This document shows, piece by piece, positions 27,769-37,600 of a DNA stretch of 64,000 bases. The translations under genes and the position numbers were made by a program. Every line of letters begins with the position of its first letter. The first letter of the stretch is position 1. The stretch comes from Parapedobacter sp. SGR-10 (GTDB lineage: Bacteria > Bacteroidota > Bacteroidia > Sphingobacteriales > Sphingobacteriaceae). Where the stretch lies: NCBI RefSeq assembly GCF_011030405.1, contig NZ_JAAJTJ010000003.1:148881-212880 (forward strand). Reading direction: 5' to 3'. The notes beneath the pieces are model-generated. The model saw only the letters and a list, made by a program, of their open reading frames with translations, searched no databases and was not told the origin of the DNA.

Positions 27769-28209
27769 CTAATCCATCAGCTCAAACCAATCCAATAATA
27801 CGCCACCTGCAGTAGATACTATGGTGATGGTTTGTTTGCCTTTTGTTTGTGGTATGGTCAAGCTCTGCTCGACATATTTCCCCCAGTTTTTGGATTCTAC
27901 TTTTAGGGTGCCAAGCAACTTACCTTTGTGGTCGCCCAATCTTACTTCCAGTTGTGGACTATTTTCTGATCCGCTGCTTACCTTGAATTTGAGCTGCTCC
28001 GTTCCCTTGCCAAAATCCAGGTTGTCAAATTTTATCCAGGCACCTTTGTCAAACTTGTTGACCACGGTTCCTGTTTTTACCTCTTTGGTCGTAGCCCGGT
28101 GTATTGTACTAAAGCTTTCTGCTTCTATACGTTTACCTTTCTCTTGTGCAAATCCTTGCGTTGTCATCCATAATACTGCCGTAAATACTATGCTTACTAA
28201 CTTTCTCAT
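27769..28209 (-). CDS. Secreted single-domain carbohydrate-binding protein (CBM6-like)
   Basis: A 146-residue exported protein: signal peptide to about residue 22 (TQGFAQ), then one CBM6-type beta-sandwich domain (RIEAESFSTIHRA, KGAWIKFDNLDFGKGTEQLKF, and the ending ITIVSTAGGVLLDWFEL). No catalytic domain is attached, which is unusual because CBM6 normally accompanies an enzyme. It begins 13 bases after the GH115-like gene, so it may work with that enzyme. Ligand unknown. Confidence 0.8.
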   Translation of the reverse strand: MRKLVSIVFTAVLWMTTQGFAQEKGKRIEAESFSTIHRATTKEVKTGTVVNKFDKGAWIKFDNLDFGKGTEQLKFKVSSGSENSPQLEVRLGDHKGKLLGTLKVESKNWGKYVEQSLTIPQTKGKQTITIVSTAGGVLLDWFELMD

Positions 28210-28222
28210 AATTTTTTATTTT

Positions 28223-30301
28223 TTATTTGTTTAGTGATTGGAGTGAATTCATTGTTTTTTCAAGATTGAAGATCGTATTGTTACTGTACCAGCTTTCGAA
28301 TGGAGGATACTGCGTGCCGTGCAATGCTTTTTGTGCCTGTTCCAGTTCGTGTACAGCTTGTTTTACAAGAGCCGATCGTCTGTTTTTATCTGTGCTGCCC
28401 TCTTTATAAGCTTGGGCGAGGTTCCATAAAGTCGTATTGAGGTGGTACATGAAATATGCAGGGCCTCTAAGGTTGGTGTCAAAAAAATCTTTTGAGGTAC
28501 CGTTTAACGCATTGAACACTTCGTCACATTCCTGTGTTACCTTTCTGAAAGCGGTGGATGCAGTGGCTGTGCCGTTGATGATGGCATCTACTTGGTTTGC
28601 TGCCCCGTTATCTGCCGGAACAATCTGGTAGGTACGGTTTTGTACCTGTTCGCCACCCATCTCTTTTAGTGGGTTAGGATCATATGTGCCTTTCATGGCT
28701 TTGGCGATACCCTCTATTGCCCGCCAGTAGCGCAGATCCTGAAAGATATATTGACGGTCGATCCCCTGCAGGTCGGCGTGGCGTGGATACCAGTAGGCAT
28801 TGTAATAGCTGCGGTACAATCTGCTGATACGGTCTGCCTTGTCTGCGCCATAATATTGCCTGCAAAAATCTGCCAGAAACGCATCTGTCCGATAGGTGTT
28901 GAAATTCCACATCATTTTGGCATTGGCAGCCAGTTCCATCACAAACTCGCGTAGATTTCCTGCATTGACGACCGAGAACAGAAGGGGTTTTGTGCTTTTC
29001 TGTGCCAGGTAGCGATAGTTGTCTTCCATTTTCCAGGGGCCCTCACCGGCAGCCAGATGTGAACCGGTAGACGTAAACTGATAATTGAAATAATACCCCA
29101 GATTATTATCTGTTTTGTTCAGCCGCTGTACGTCCATATTGGGAAAATGGTCACGACGTGAGGCAACATAGTTCCATATCAGGTTAGGATCGTCGGGTAG
29201 CGTTATGTATCCATCGGCCATTAGGTCAGAAAGCTCGTTGTAGAATATGCTTCTGAACTGCACTTTTGGATTTCCGGTAATCTCCAAGACCAGATCGCGT
29301 TGCTTTTTTATCATTTTGCTGATGACGGCACCGCGTTCCTTCATCGAGCCGGGTGCATCTTTGAACGTTTTCCAAAAAGGGTGATCTCCTGCTGCCCTAA
29401 AACCTATGACCCATATCATCTCTACATTGGCACGGTGTAGCGTTTCGATGTGATAGCGCCAGAATTCTTCTATTTTATCTTCATTTGCCAAAGAGAGCTC
29501 CGGAACAATGTCGACTTTCTTAATGCCTTTCCAAAAGTCATCCCAAGCTCTGAATGTCGCATTCAGTGGACTGTGATGGTGTGTGGTGATCACCAAACCA
29601 TACGAGCTTATTGTTCTGAAATTAGAACTTAGCCTATAGGCCGTTTTCTCACTATATGTGCCTTTTTCGTAGTATTCAATGGTATTTATTTTATGTCTTA
29701 AAGCTGTCTCCAACCATAGCTCGTTGTTCTCTTTATTCAAACGGCGCCAAGGGCTGAACATATCCATATCATTCGGAAACCAAGCCCTGTATTTTACCGT
29801 AGGCTCATTGATCTGTATATCGAGCGAGGCAGGCACGGTGATTGTTTTCTGCACTTCGGGTTTCCAGTTTATGAAATACCATAAGGGAGGTACGCCCAAT
29901 ACCTTCTCGCTAAACTCATATATGGCATAAATGGCACCGCGTGTATCTGCTCCCTGCAAAATCAGCTGCTGTTGTGTATTGATGCGTGAGAAATAGATGT
30001 GGTGGGCTTCCCATCCTTTCAGCGTAGGCAATAAATCGTCTTTTTCAGAATTGAGGATAACAATTCCGGGAGATGTCATGGCTGACAGGTTGTGGATTGC
30101 CGCTGTACTGCCCGTGACTTTCTGTATATCTCTCTTTAGGGCTGTCACAGCTTTGTACAGGGGTTCGCCTTCCTGTGCAGAGGTGTATATCTTCACCTCT
30201 CCATGTAAGGGGATAGTAAAGTCCGTTTGCTTGGCATGTACAATCTCCGGCATGGATAGCGTACACCACACTAAGAAAATATAAAAGTTACGTAATAGCA
30301 T
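28223..30301 (-). CDS. GH115-like alpha-glucuronidase
   Basis: A 692-residue exported enzyme candidate for removing (4-O-methyl-)glucuronic acid from a glycan backbone. Signal peptide to about residue 23. GH115-type features: GADTRGAIYAIYEFSEKVLG with a following Trp, PTVKYRAWFPNDMD, and THHHSPLNATFRAW corresponding to the SHHEPM region of characterised members. Known GH115 enzymes are usually 800-1000 residues; this is shorter and divergent, so activity is uncertain. It lies between the SASA esterase gene (41 bases upstream) and the CBM6 gene. Confidence 0.68.
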   Translation of the reverse strand: MLLRNFYIFLVWCTLSMPEIVHAKQTDFTIPLHGEVKIYTSAQEGEPLYKAVTALKRDIQKVTGSTAAIHNLSAMTSPGIVILNSEKDDLLPTLKGWEAHHIYFSRINTQQQLILQGADTRGAIYAIYEFSEKVLGVPPLWYFINWKPEVQKTITVPASLDIQINEPTVKYRAWFPNDMDMFSPWRRLNKENNELWLETALRHKINTIEYYEKGTYSEKTAYRLSSNFRTISSYGLVITTHHHSPLNATFRAWDDFWKGIKKVDIVPELSLANEDKIEEFWRYHIETLHRANVEMIWVIGFRAAGDHPFWKTFKDAPGSMKERGAVISKMIKKQRDLVLEITGNPKVQFRSIFYNELSDLMADGYITLPDDPNLIWNYVASRRDHFPNMDVQRLNKTDNNLGYYFNYQFTSTGSHLAAGEGPWKMEDNYRYLAQKSTKPLLFSVVNAGNLREFVMELAANAKMMWNFNTYRTDAFLADFCRQYYGADKADRISRLYRSYYNAYWYPRHADLQGIDRQYIFQDLRYWRAIEGIAKAMKGTYDPNPLKEMGGEQVQNRTYQIVPADNGAANQVDAIINGTATASTAFRKVTQECDEVFNALNGTSKDFFDTNLRGPAYFMYHLNTTLWNLAQAYKEGSTDKNRRSALVKQAVHELEQAQKALHGTQYPPFESWYSNNTIFNLEKTMNSLQSLNK

Positions 30302-30342
30302 TGTTTTTAAAGTTTTTATATTTCGCTCTGATCCCAGTTTCT

Positions 30343-31746
30343 TTATTCCACCGTCGTAAACGAAGGCATGGGCAGGCCATCTGTATTATATACTTCGCCA
30401 ACTACCCAATCTTTCCAGGCGTAACGTACCGACACAGGGGCTGTGACCTCTTTGGCCTGTGCTTCTATATCTCCTGCCTTGCTGATCTGCGCTTTGGCCG
30501 GATAGAACTGTCCATCACTGCCGGCAACCTCAAACAATGTAATTTCTTTTCCATAAGAGGTGATGCCGTTTGCAAAATTTTCGAAGCTTACGATGATCTT
30601 ATTTCCCTCTGTCTTATGCGATTTGTATATTGGAGAGCGGTAGGTGATTCCTTTTATTCCGTAAGTATTGCCCAATGCCCAATACCCAAGTCGTCTGGCT
30701 ACCGCAGTTTTGTCCATAGGATGGATATAATCGGCCATCCCCACATCAGTGATTGCGGCCATACCGCTATTGGGTATATCTTTCATGGCCTGTAGTTGTA
30801 TATAGCGCATTTTTACGCCCGTTCCTTCTTCTGCTTTACCATAAGGTGCAATTTCAGTATAATAGAATGGAAGCTCTCCGGCTCCCCAGTGTTTGCGCCA
30901 ATCGGCTACCATAGCCGGGAAAAGTTTGGTGTAGATCTCGGCGTTACTGCGGTTGGATTCGCCTTGGTACCATAGCCAGCCTTTGATACTGAAATTGGCC
31001 AATGGATAGATCATACCGTTAAACAGTACGGTAGGTTCTTTAAAGTTTGTCTTTACACCTTCCAGACTTTCGGGAATCTTGACATGGGGGAATGCCTTTA
31101 GTATATCCCTGTCCATCCAGCTTTCTATTCGGGTACCACCTACAGACGAAACGATGATTCCGACAGGCACATTCAACTGCTTTTGCAACATCTCACCAAA
31201 TTGATAGGCGACTGCACTGAATTCCCGTGCAGACTCAGGCGCACTTACTTTCCATTCTCCTTTCACATCTTCCTGTGGTGTCAAGGAGTAATTCATTCCT
31301 ACTTTTAACAATCTGAGATTGGGATTGTCTGCCTGCAGGAGCATCTCATTCGAGTGGAGGATGGGTTGTGACGGGTAACCCCTCATCGGCATCGCCATAT
31401 TGGACTGGCCGCTGCACAACCAGACTTCACCGGTCATCACATTATTCAAGGTGAGGCTTCCGCTTCCGTCACTAAAGGTAAGGGTATGTGGCCCACCTGC
31501 TGTTGGTGTCTTTATCTTCAGCAGCCACTTTCCGTGAGCATCCGCTTTTGTGGTATATTTGTCCGCATTCCACGAAACTGTTACTTCAACAGTTTTATTC
31601 TTGTCTGCTGTACCCCAGAGCTTTACTTCCGTATTTTGCTGTAAGACCATATTGTCGCTCAATACAGCAGGCAATACGACTTTTGCTTCTGTCGTGTGTA
31701 CAGAAAGGAACAGGAGAAAAATAGCGGTCAATATCTTTACTTTCAT
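30343..31746 (-). CDS. Sialate-O-acetylesterase-family carbohydrate esterase
   Basis: A 467-residue exported SGNH hydrolase predicted to remove acetyl groups. Signal peptide to about residue 21; an N-terminal beta domain (LPAVLSDNMVLQQNTEVKLWG) is followed by the catalytic GEVWLCSGQSNMAMPM (Ser115), WYQGESN and ADYIHPMDK (His of the triad). In PULs such enzymes often act on acetylated plant glycans rather than sialic acid. Its start overlaps the stop of the upstream esterase gene as ATGA (31743-31746), so the two are translationally coupled. Confidence 0.88.
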   Translation of the reverse strand: MKVKILTAIFLLFLSVHTTEAKVVLPAVLSDNMVLQQNTEVKLWGTADKNKTVEVTVSWNADKYTTKADAHGKWLLKIKTPTAGGPHTLTFSDGSGSLTLNNVMTGEVWLCSGQSNMAMPMRGYPSQPILHSNEMLLQADNPNLRLLKVGMNYSLTPQEDVKGEWKVSAPESAREFSAVAYQFGEMLQKQLNVPVGIIVSSVGGTRIESWMDRDILKAFPHVKIPESLEGVKTNFKEPTVLFNGMIYPLANFSIKGWLWYQGESNRSNAEIYTKLFPAMVADWRKHWGAGELPFYYTEIAPYGKAEEGTGVKMRYIQLQAMKDIPNSGMAAITDVGMADYIHPMDKTAVARRLGYWALGNTYGIKGITYRSPIYKSHKTEGNKIIVSFENFANGITSYGKEITLFEVAGSDGQFYPAKAQISKAGDIEAQAKEVTAPVSVRYAWKDWVVGEVYNTDGLPMPSFTTVE

Positions 31747-32537
31747 TTTTTGGATGTATTTGTGTTTTGTATCGATTGTAGTTCTATCATTTTTGCGGCA
31801 AAGCGTTTTCCCAATTCGTCGGCAGAAGGACCGTCAAAATGGGTGACATCTCCCTTATCTTTCAACCCTTCGGACGTCGCTACTGCTGTGTGGGATACTT
31901 TTTGTGGCAATTCTTTTAGGACATCGTTGATATTTTGGTAATGTGGCTTGAAATCGCCCAGTTCACCGGCAACAAAAGGAAGATCGGGATTGCCTACCAA
32001 TGTCCTCACTCGGTCGATCAGTTCGGTTAACTTGGCAATATATGTTTTTGAGCTTTCTCCGCCGCTGTTGGCTTCTCCCTGATGCCATATGACACCCTTT
32101 ATCACGCCATATTTCATCGCTTCTTCGATTCGTTGGACGGCATCGTCATAAGGGTGGGTGTTTGTGGTTTTGTCATAGCCTCCCGGAACCCACTTCTGAA
32201 TGGACGTTCCTCCTACGGCACAGGGAACCAAACCGATCTTAACGTCGGGGTAGGCTTCTGCCATCGTGATGCCGAACGACAACCCGGGGCCCACGCCCGC
32301 AACTTTGGGTTTGTCAAAATGAACGGGATGTTTGGCTGCTACCCATTTATAATTGGAGTCAAGCATGACCAGATGCTCATGTTGCATGTTTCTGAACTCT
32401 GCTGTTATCTTTCCCCGGCCTGCCATATTAGACTGTCCCATCAAAAGGTAGATATGGAAATCAGTATCCACCTTTTGTGCTGACAACAGAAAACTGTTTA
32501 ATAGCAATGCTGCCAGTAAAAATACTTTGTTGTTCAT
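31743..32537 (-). CDS. Small SGNH acetylesterase (CE6/SASA-type)
   Basis: A 264-residue exported esterase: signal peptide to about residue 21, then FHIYLLMGQSNMAGRG (Ser36), GPGLSFGITMAEAYP, WHQGEANSG and near the end DVTHFDGPSADELG (Asp/His). This is the minimal catalytic domain also found inside the 1063-residue protein at 38898, sharing FHIYLL-GQSNM and HFD-PSA-ELG. First gene of the leftward enzyme group; ATG 32537 chosen over TTG 32546. Confidence 0.88.
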   Translation of the reverse strand: MNNKVFLLAALLLNSFLLSAQKVDTDFHIYLLMGQSNMAGRGKITAEFRNMQHEHLVMLDSNYKWVAAKHPVHFDKPKVAGVGPGLSFGITMAEAYPDVKIGLVPCAVGGTSIQKWVPGGYDKTTNTHPYDDAVQRIEEAMKYGVIKGVIWHQGEANSGGESSKTYIAKLTELIDRVRTLVGNPDLPFVAGELGDFKPHYQNINDVLKELPQKVSHTAVATSEGLKDKGDVTHFDGPSADELGKRFAAKMIELQSIQNTNTSKK

Positions 32538-32974
32538 TGTGTGCAATGTCTAAAGTTATCTAAAATTTTGGGAAGGGTTTTTATACCCTTAATACTGTTT
32601 ATAAAATTGGCATGTATCCTGTACAAATGCGTAATGCTAATGTAGAGCTTCCTGTAGTTTCGGACACATGGCATTTTGGCTAATTTTACCTGTTGGATTG
32701 GTCTTGGATTTTTGTGGATTGCTGTAAGTGCCAACCATAACGTTTTTGCCATGTTGGTATAGGGTTGTTCATTCTTGCTGAAATAGTTGACGATGTTTTT
32801 TTTGCAACACACTAAATTGTCAAATTTGACATGCAAACCTATATCATGTGACATGTATTTATATCTTGTCTACTTCTTATCTTAGTGCTAAATACCAGTT
32901 ATGATGTTTGTCGGTATTTTGTGCGGGATGAGATAGCGGACTGACGACAATTAAAAAAAACTAAAAAACTACAG
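32538..32974. promoter_or_regulatory. Divergent PUL1 control region with candidate operator
   Basis: 437 bases between the divergent esterase and agarase-like genes. At 32819-32830 is the perfect palindrome GTCAAATTTGAC, continuing as ATGCAAACC and TATCAT. A near copy (GTTAAATATGACATGCAAAA, then CCGTATCAT) lies at 51588 before the GH2 gene. On the minus strand TAGGTTTG (32841-32834) fits a -7 box for the leftward genes. Likely binding site for a PUL regulator (inference). Confidence 0.5.
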
Positions 32975-34399
32975 ATGAACAAATTATTTATACCCGTTAT
33001 TGCTTTGTGTATGACTTGGATGGCTCCTGTACAGGCGCAACAGAGTGGAAATTACGAATCCGTGACGGTAGAAGCCAAAACACGTAGCCGTGATGCTTCG
33101 GGAAGCCCTAAATTTTCGGATTGGAAACCTTTTGAAACACGACTGGTCGCCAATATCAAGGATTTTAAACCTGTTGCTGTCGAGCACAACAAATATGGGT
33201 CGGTAAAAGATATACGGTCCAAAGCTACCGGATTCTTTAGGGTAGAAAAAATAAACGATCGTTGGTGGGTTATTGACCCCGAAGGTTGCGCAGGTATAAA
33301 TATTGCGATGAACAGTGTCAATACCGGAAAATCTGCGCGTAATAAGGCAGCCTATGCACAAAAGTTTGCCAATAATACCGATTGGATACAGAAGACAAAG
33401 GCCGAATTGCAGGGGGTGGGCTTCAATGGAACAGGTTCGTGGTCTACCTACACTTCGATCATTAAGGCAAATGCGCAGTCCGATAAGCCGTTGTCGTACA
33501 CCATAAACTGGAATTTTATGTCTTCCTATGGAAAGAAACGTGGGGGAACATATAGTGTGCCGGGACATACGGGCTATCCGGGCAATGTTATCTTTGTATT
33601 CGATCCCGAATTTGAAAAATTTTGTGACGAACATGCCAAGCAGCTTGCGCAATATAAAGACGATCCCAATCTGTTTGGTTATTTCTCGGACAATGAAATG
33701 CCTTTCAGCCTGAAAAACCTGGAAAACTATCTTAAATTGCAGAAAGATGATCCCGGATATATGGCCGCAAAGAAATGGCTGGATGAAAAGGGCATTTCCC
33801 CCGAGCAGATCACCGACAAGGAAAGAGCTGAATTTCTTGCTTTTGCTGCCGAAAGGTATTTTTCTATTGTGGCCAAAGCGATCAAAAAGTACGACCCCAA
33901 TCATCTTTATCTAGGCAGCAGGCTCTATAGCAGCGAAAAAAATGTCCCTGAATTTATGAAAGCTGCGGGCAAATATGTCGATCTTATCTCTATAAACTAT
34001 TATGGCGTATGGACTCCCAACAAAAAGCTGATGGCCAATTGGGAAAAATGGTCGGGCAAGCCGTTTATCATTACCGAATACTACACAAAGGGTATGGATT
34101 CTGGCCTGCCCAATATCTCGGGTGCAGGATGGCAGGTCAAGACGCAGGAGGATAGGGGCAAGTTTTACCAGAACTACTGTCTTGCGTTGCTTGAATCAAA
34201 AACCTGTGTCGGGTGGCATTGGTTTAAATATCAGGACAACGACCCCACCAACACCAAAGCAGAACTATCCAATCAGGATGCCAATAAAGGGATCGTTGAC
34301 AACGATTACAACCTCTATCGACCGCTTGCGGACAAGATGAAAGAATTGAACCAGAACTATTTCCAATTGATCAACTATTTCGATAATCTCAATAAATAA
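32975..34399 (+). CDS. Agarase-like glycoside hydrolase, clan GH-A fold
   Basis: A 474-residue exported enzyme. Signal peptide ends at VQAQQ (about residue 22). A short N-terminal strand region with WWVIDPEGCAGINIAMNS leads into a TIM barrel; GYFSDNEMPF supplies a likely acid/base (Glu241) and PFIITEYYTKG a likely nucleophile (Glu368), as in GH50/GH86-type agarases and relatives. Exact family and substrate are uncertain; agar is unlikely given the other genes. It faces away from the leftward enzyme group and is followed by a 12-codon stub of a GH2-like gene. Confidence 0.72.
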   Translation: MNKLFIPVIALCMTWMAPVQAQQSGNYESVTVEAKTRSRDASGSPKFSDWKPFETRLVANIKDFKPVAVEHNKYGSVKDIRSKATGFFRVEKINDRWWVIDPEGCAGINIAMNSVNTGKSARNKAAYAQKFANNTDWIQKTKAELQGVGFNGTGSWSTYTSIIKANAQSDKPLSYTINWNFMSSYGKKRGGTYSVPGHTGYPGNVIFVFDPEFEKFCDEHAKQLAQYKDDPNLFGYFSDNEMPFSLKNLENYLKLQKDDPGYMAAKKWLDEKGISPEQITDKERAEFLAFAAERYFSIVAKAIKKYDPNHLYLGSRLYSSEKNVPEFMKAAGKYVDLISINYYGVWTPNKKLMANWEKWSGKPFIITEYYTKGMDSGLPNISGAGWQVKTQEDRGKFYQNYCLALLESKTCVGWHWFKYQDNDPTNTKAELSNQDANKGIVDNDYNLYRPLADKMKELNQNYFQLINYFDNLNK

Positions 34400-34401
34400 T
34401 A

Positions 34402-34437
34402 ATGACCATTAGCCGTATTCTAATTGTGATACTGTAA
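34402..34437 (+). pseudogene. 5' stub of a GH2 gene
   Basis: Two bases after the agarase-like stop is ATGACCATTAGCCGTATTCT, the start of a 26-base stretch identical to the first 26 bases of the GH2 gene at 51714. Here it encodes MTISRILIVIL then TAA, after which similarity ends. Confidence 0.8.
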
Positions 34438-34691
34438 GACCGATCTGTCAAATACCTTTAGTTTTTAACATCGGACATGCAATAAATTAGTTGGAAAACA
34501 TTTTGCTCATTGTGATATTTAGATTATATTTAATTCCCCGGAGTGGTCTTGAAAGGTTCAAATTCTTCTGATCGGTATGTTTTGACTTTACGGCGTTCTG
34601 AACAGAACTGTGTCCGACCACTGCTGAATGAACAGGATATTTAAGCTTTTTAGAACCTTCAGTGGCTTATGCACAAAAAATCATAATCTTG

Positions 34692-37600
34692 ATGAGAAAA
34701 GTAGTCTGGTATTGTTGCCTCCTTATCCTATCGATGCTCACGCTTGGGTTTGCATATGGTCAGCATATAAACTTTAAGCATTATACGATCACCGAAGGAT
34801 TATCTCAAAACACTGTTTTATGTCTGATGCAGGATCGGGAAGGTTTTGTCTGGGTGGGTACGGAGGATGGCCTTAACAGATTTGATGGTTATGAATTTAT
34901 CAATTACAGACATGAGAATGACCACCCTAAAAGTATCAGCAGTAATCATATAAATGCGTTGATGGAAGATACCGACGGAAAGATCTGGGTCGGCACATCC
35001 GCAGGGCTTAATATTTTTGACCGGAATACAGAAACTTTTGATTTACTATCTACACGTAGCGATACCCGAAAAACCGATTATATATCTTCTATCTTTAAAG
35101 ACTCTAAGAATAACATCTGGATCGGAACTTTTGAGGGACTCAAACGTTACGACCGTACCTCACAATCATTTGAGCTTTATCAATTTTATCAGGACAAAGA
35201 TTCTTTGGAATTTAATAAAATCTATCACATCGGTGAAGGTGCAGATAATATGTTGTGGGTATGTGGATTGAGAGATTTAAAGCGGTTCGACCCCGGTTCA
35301 AAAAAATATCTTTCCCTACCGTCTGTTCTTGAAAAGGATCTGGCGCTGAACAGGTCTATAGCGAGGTATATTGCTTCCGATTCTTTGGGCAACACATGGA
35401 TAGCTTCTACAAACGAAGGACTATTTGTGTACAATACGGGCAAAAACAAGTTGACCAATTATCGTAAGGAGGCAAATACGAACAGTCTACCTTCCAACAT
35501 TGTAAGAATTGTATCTTTTGTCAATGACAACGAGGTTTTTGTGGGTACCAGAGATGGACTGAGTATATTCAATAGGCGGAATGGAAAATTCAGGAATTAC
35601 AATAACGATAAATATGATCCCCGATCCTTAAGCCACAATTCGGTGCGGTCCATCATAAAGGACAAATCGGGCAATATCTGGATCGGAACTTTTACGGGAG
35701 GTTTGAATCTGGTCAATCCGCATGAAAGATTTTCTTTTATCGGTGAGTATATGGGGAATAACCCTGGTTTAAGCTATCGGGTTATAGGTGCACTTGCCAG
35801 TGAAAAAGATGGAGGTTTTTGGGCGGGCACGGAAGGAGGGGGGCTGAACTTTGTCACGCAGGATATCTCCTCATTCACAAGCTTCGATTTGCCCGGAAGC
35901 AACCTTAGCATCTTCAACAATACGATTAAGGCTTTATATCCGGACGGCGACTCTTTATGGATCGGTACCTATAGTGGGTTGCTGTTGATGAACAAGCAGA
36001 CCCGTACCATCAGAGATTACCCCATAAACAGCACAAGAGGTGTACAGGCTATCATCAGGAATACAAAGGGACTGTGGCTGGGTACAAACAGTCAAGGATT
36101 AATTTGTATCGATCAAAACGGAAAACAAAAAATCTTCAGAAACCAGACCGGAAATCCCAAGAGCATCAGTGGTAATAATATTACAGCTATCGTAAAAGAC
36201 GAATCCGACAATCTGTGGATCGGTACGGAGCGGGGGTTGAATTATTTTGACGGAAAAGCGTTTACCCAGTTTCTTTATCGGCCCCATGAGGAATATAGTT
36301 TAAACAGCAACAACATTTTATCGGTGTGCATTGATCGTAAGGGAAGAATATGGGTAGGTACAAAGGGTGGCGGCTTGAATTTATTGGACCGAAAGACGAA
36401 GAAGTTTTATGCACTTACCGAAGAGCAGGGGCTCGGAAATAATGTGATCCATGCCATAGAAGAAGACGATGAAGGCATCTTGTGGGTGAGTACCAATAAG
36501 GGCATTTCCAGGATTTCTATCAAAGAGCAAGGGACTGTTCCATTGCGCACGGGTGATTTTTCTATAAGCAACTATACCTATGAAGACGGCTTGCACAGCA
36601 GCCAGTTTTCCTCCAATGCAAGCTTTAAAGATGCTCATGGCACACTTTATTTTGGAGGGATCAATGGCATTATATATTTTAACCCTTCCCGGATCAAGGA
36701 GGATAAAAACGATCCGGATATCGTCTTTACAGATTTTCTCATCCGCAACAGACCTGCAAACTTTAGTCATGAAAACTCGCCTCTACAGCAAACTATCAAT
36801 GAAACGAAGAAAATTGTCCTCAGCTATGACCAGGCTTTTATTACGATCAAATTTGCGGCATTAAATTTCCTTAATCCAGGAAAGACACAGTATGCCTACA
36901 GGTTGGAAAATTTTTCAAACGACGATGACTGGCACTATGTGGGCAATCAACGAACAGCCACTTTTACCAATCTCGATGCAGGAGAATATATACTGAGGGT
37001 AAAGGCCACAAATAACGATGGCATTTGGAGCGACAAGATAAAAGAGGTAAAGATCATCGTATTGCCGCCTTGGTGGAAAACCTGGTGGGCGTACCTGTTG
37101 TATATAGCTTTTATCTCTGGATTGTTGTATCTGTTTTATTCTTACTCTCTTCGCAACGCAAAGCTAAAGAACGAGCTTTTTTACGAACATTTGAGTCGTG
37201 AAAAAGAGCAGGAACTTGCCGAGCAGAAGCTCAATTTTTTTACAAATATCTCCCATGAGATCAAAACCCCATTGACACTTATCCTAACTCCGCTGGAAAA
37301 GTTGATTAATCTTAATGAAGGGAACAATAAGATTTTAAATCAGCTCATGCTGATAAAACGAAACGGTGATCGTCTCCTTCGTCTGGTCTATCAATTGCTC
37401 GATTTTCGAAAGTTTGAGGCCGGCAATATGGCATTGCAGGTCTCCTCGGAAAATATAGTAGAATTCTGTAAAGAGATTGTACTGATTTTTAAGCCTTATG
37501 CCCGGGATAAGGGTATAAAAATAGATATTCAGGCTCAGCAATCTGAAATAAATGCCTGGATTGATACCGATAAGATAGAAAAGGTACTTTATAATCTCAT

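Noticed and set aside
33000..33904. 306-residue minus-strand frame inside the agarase-like gene
   Set aside because: Shadow frame opposite a gene with signal peptide and catalytic motifs; no start context or domain.
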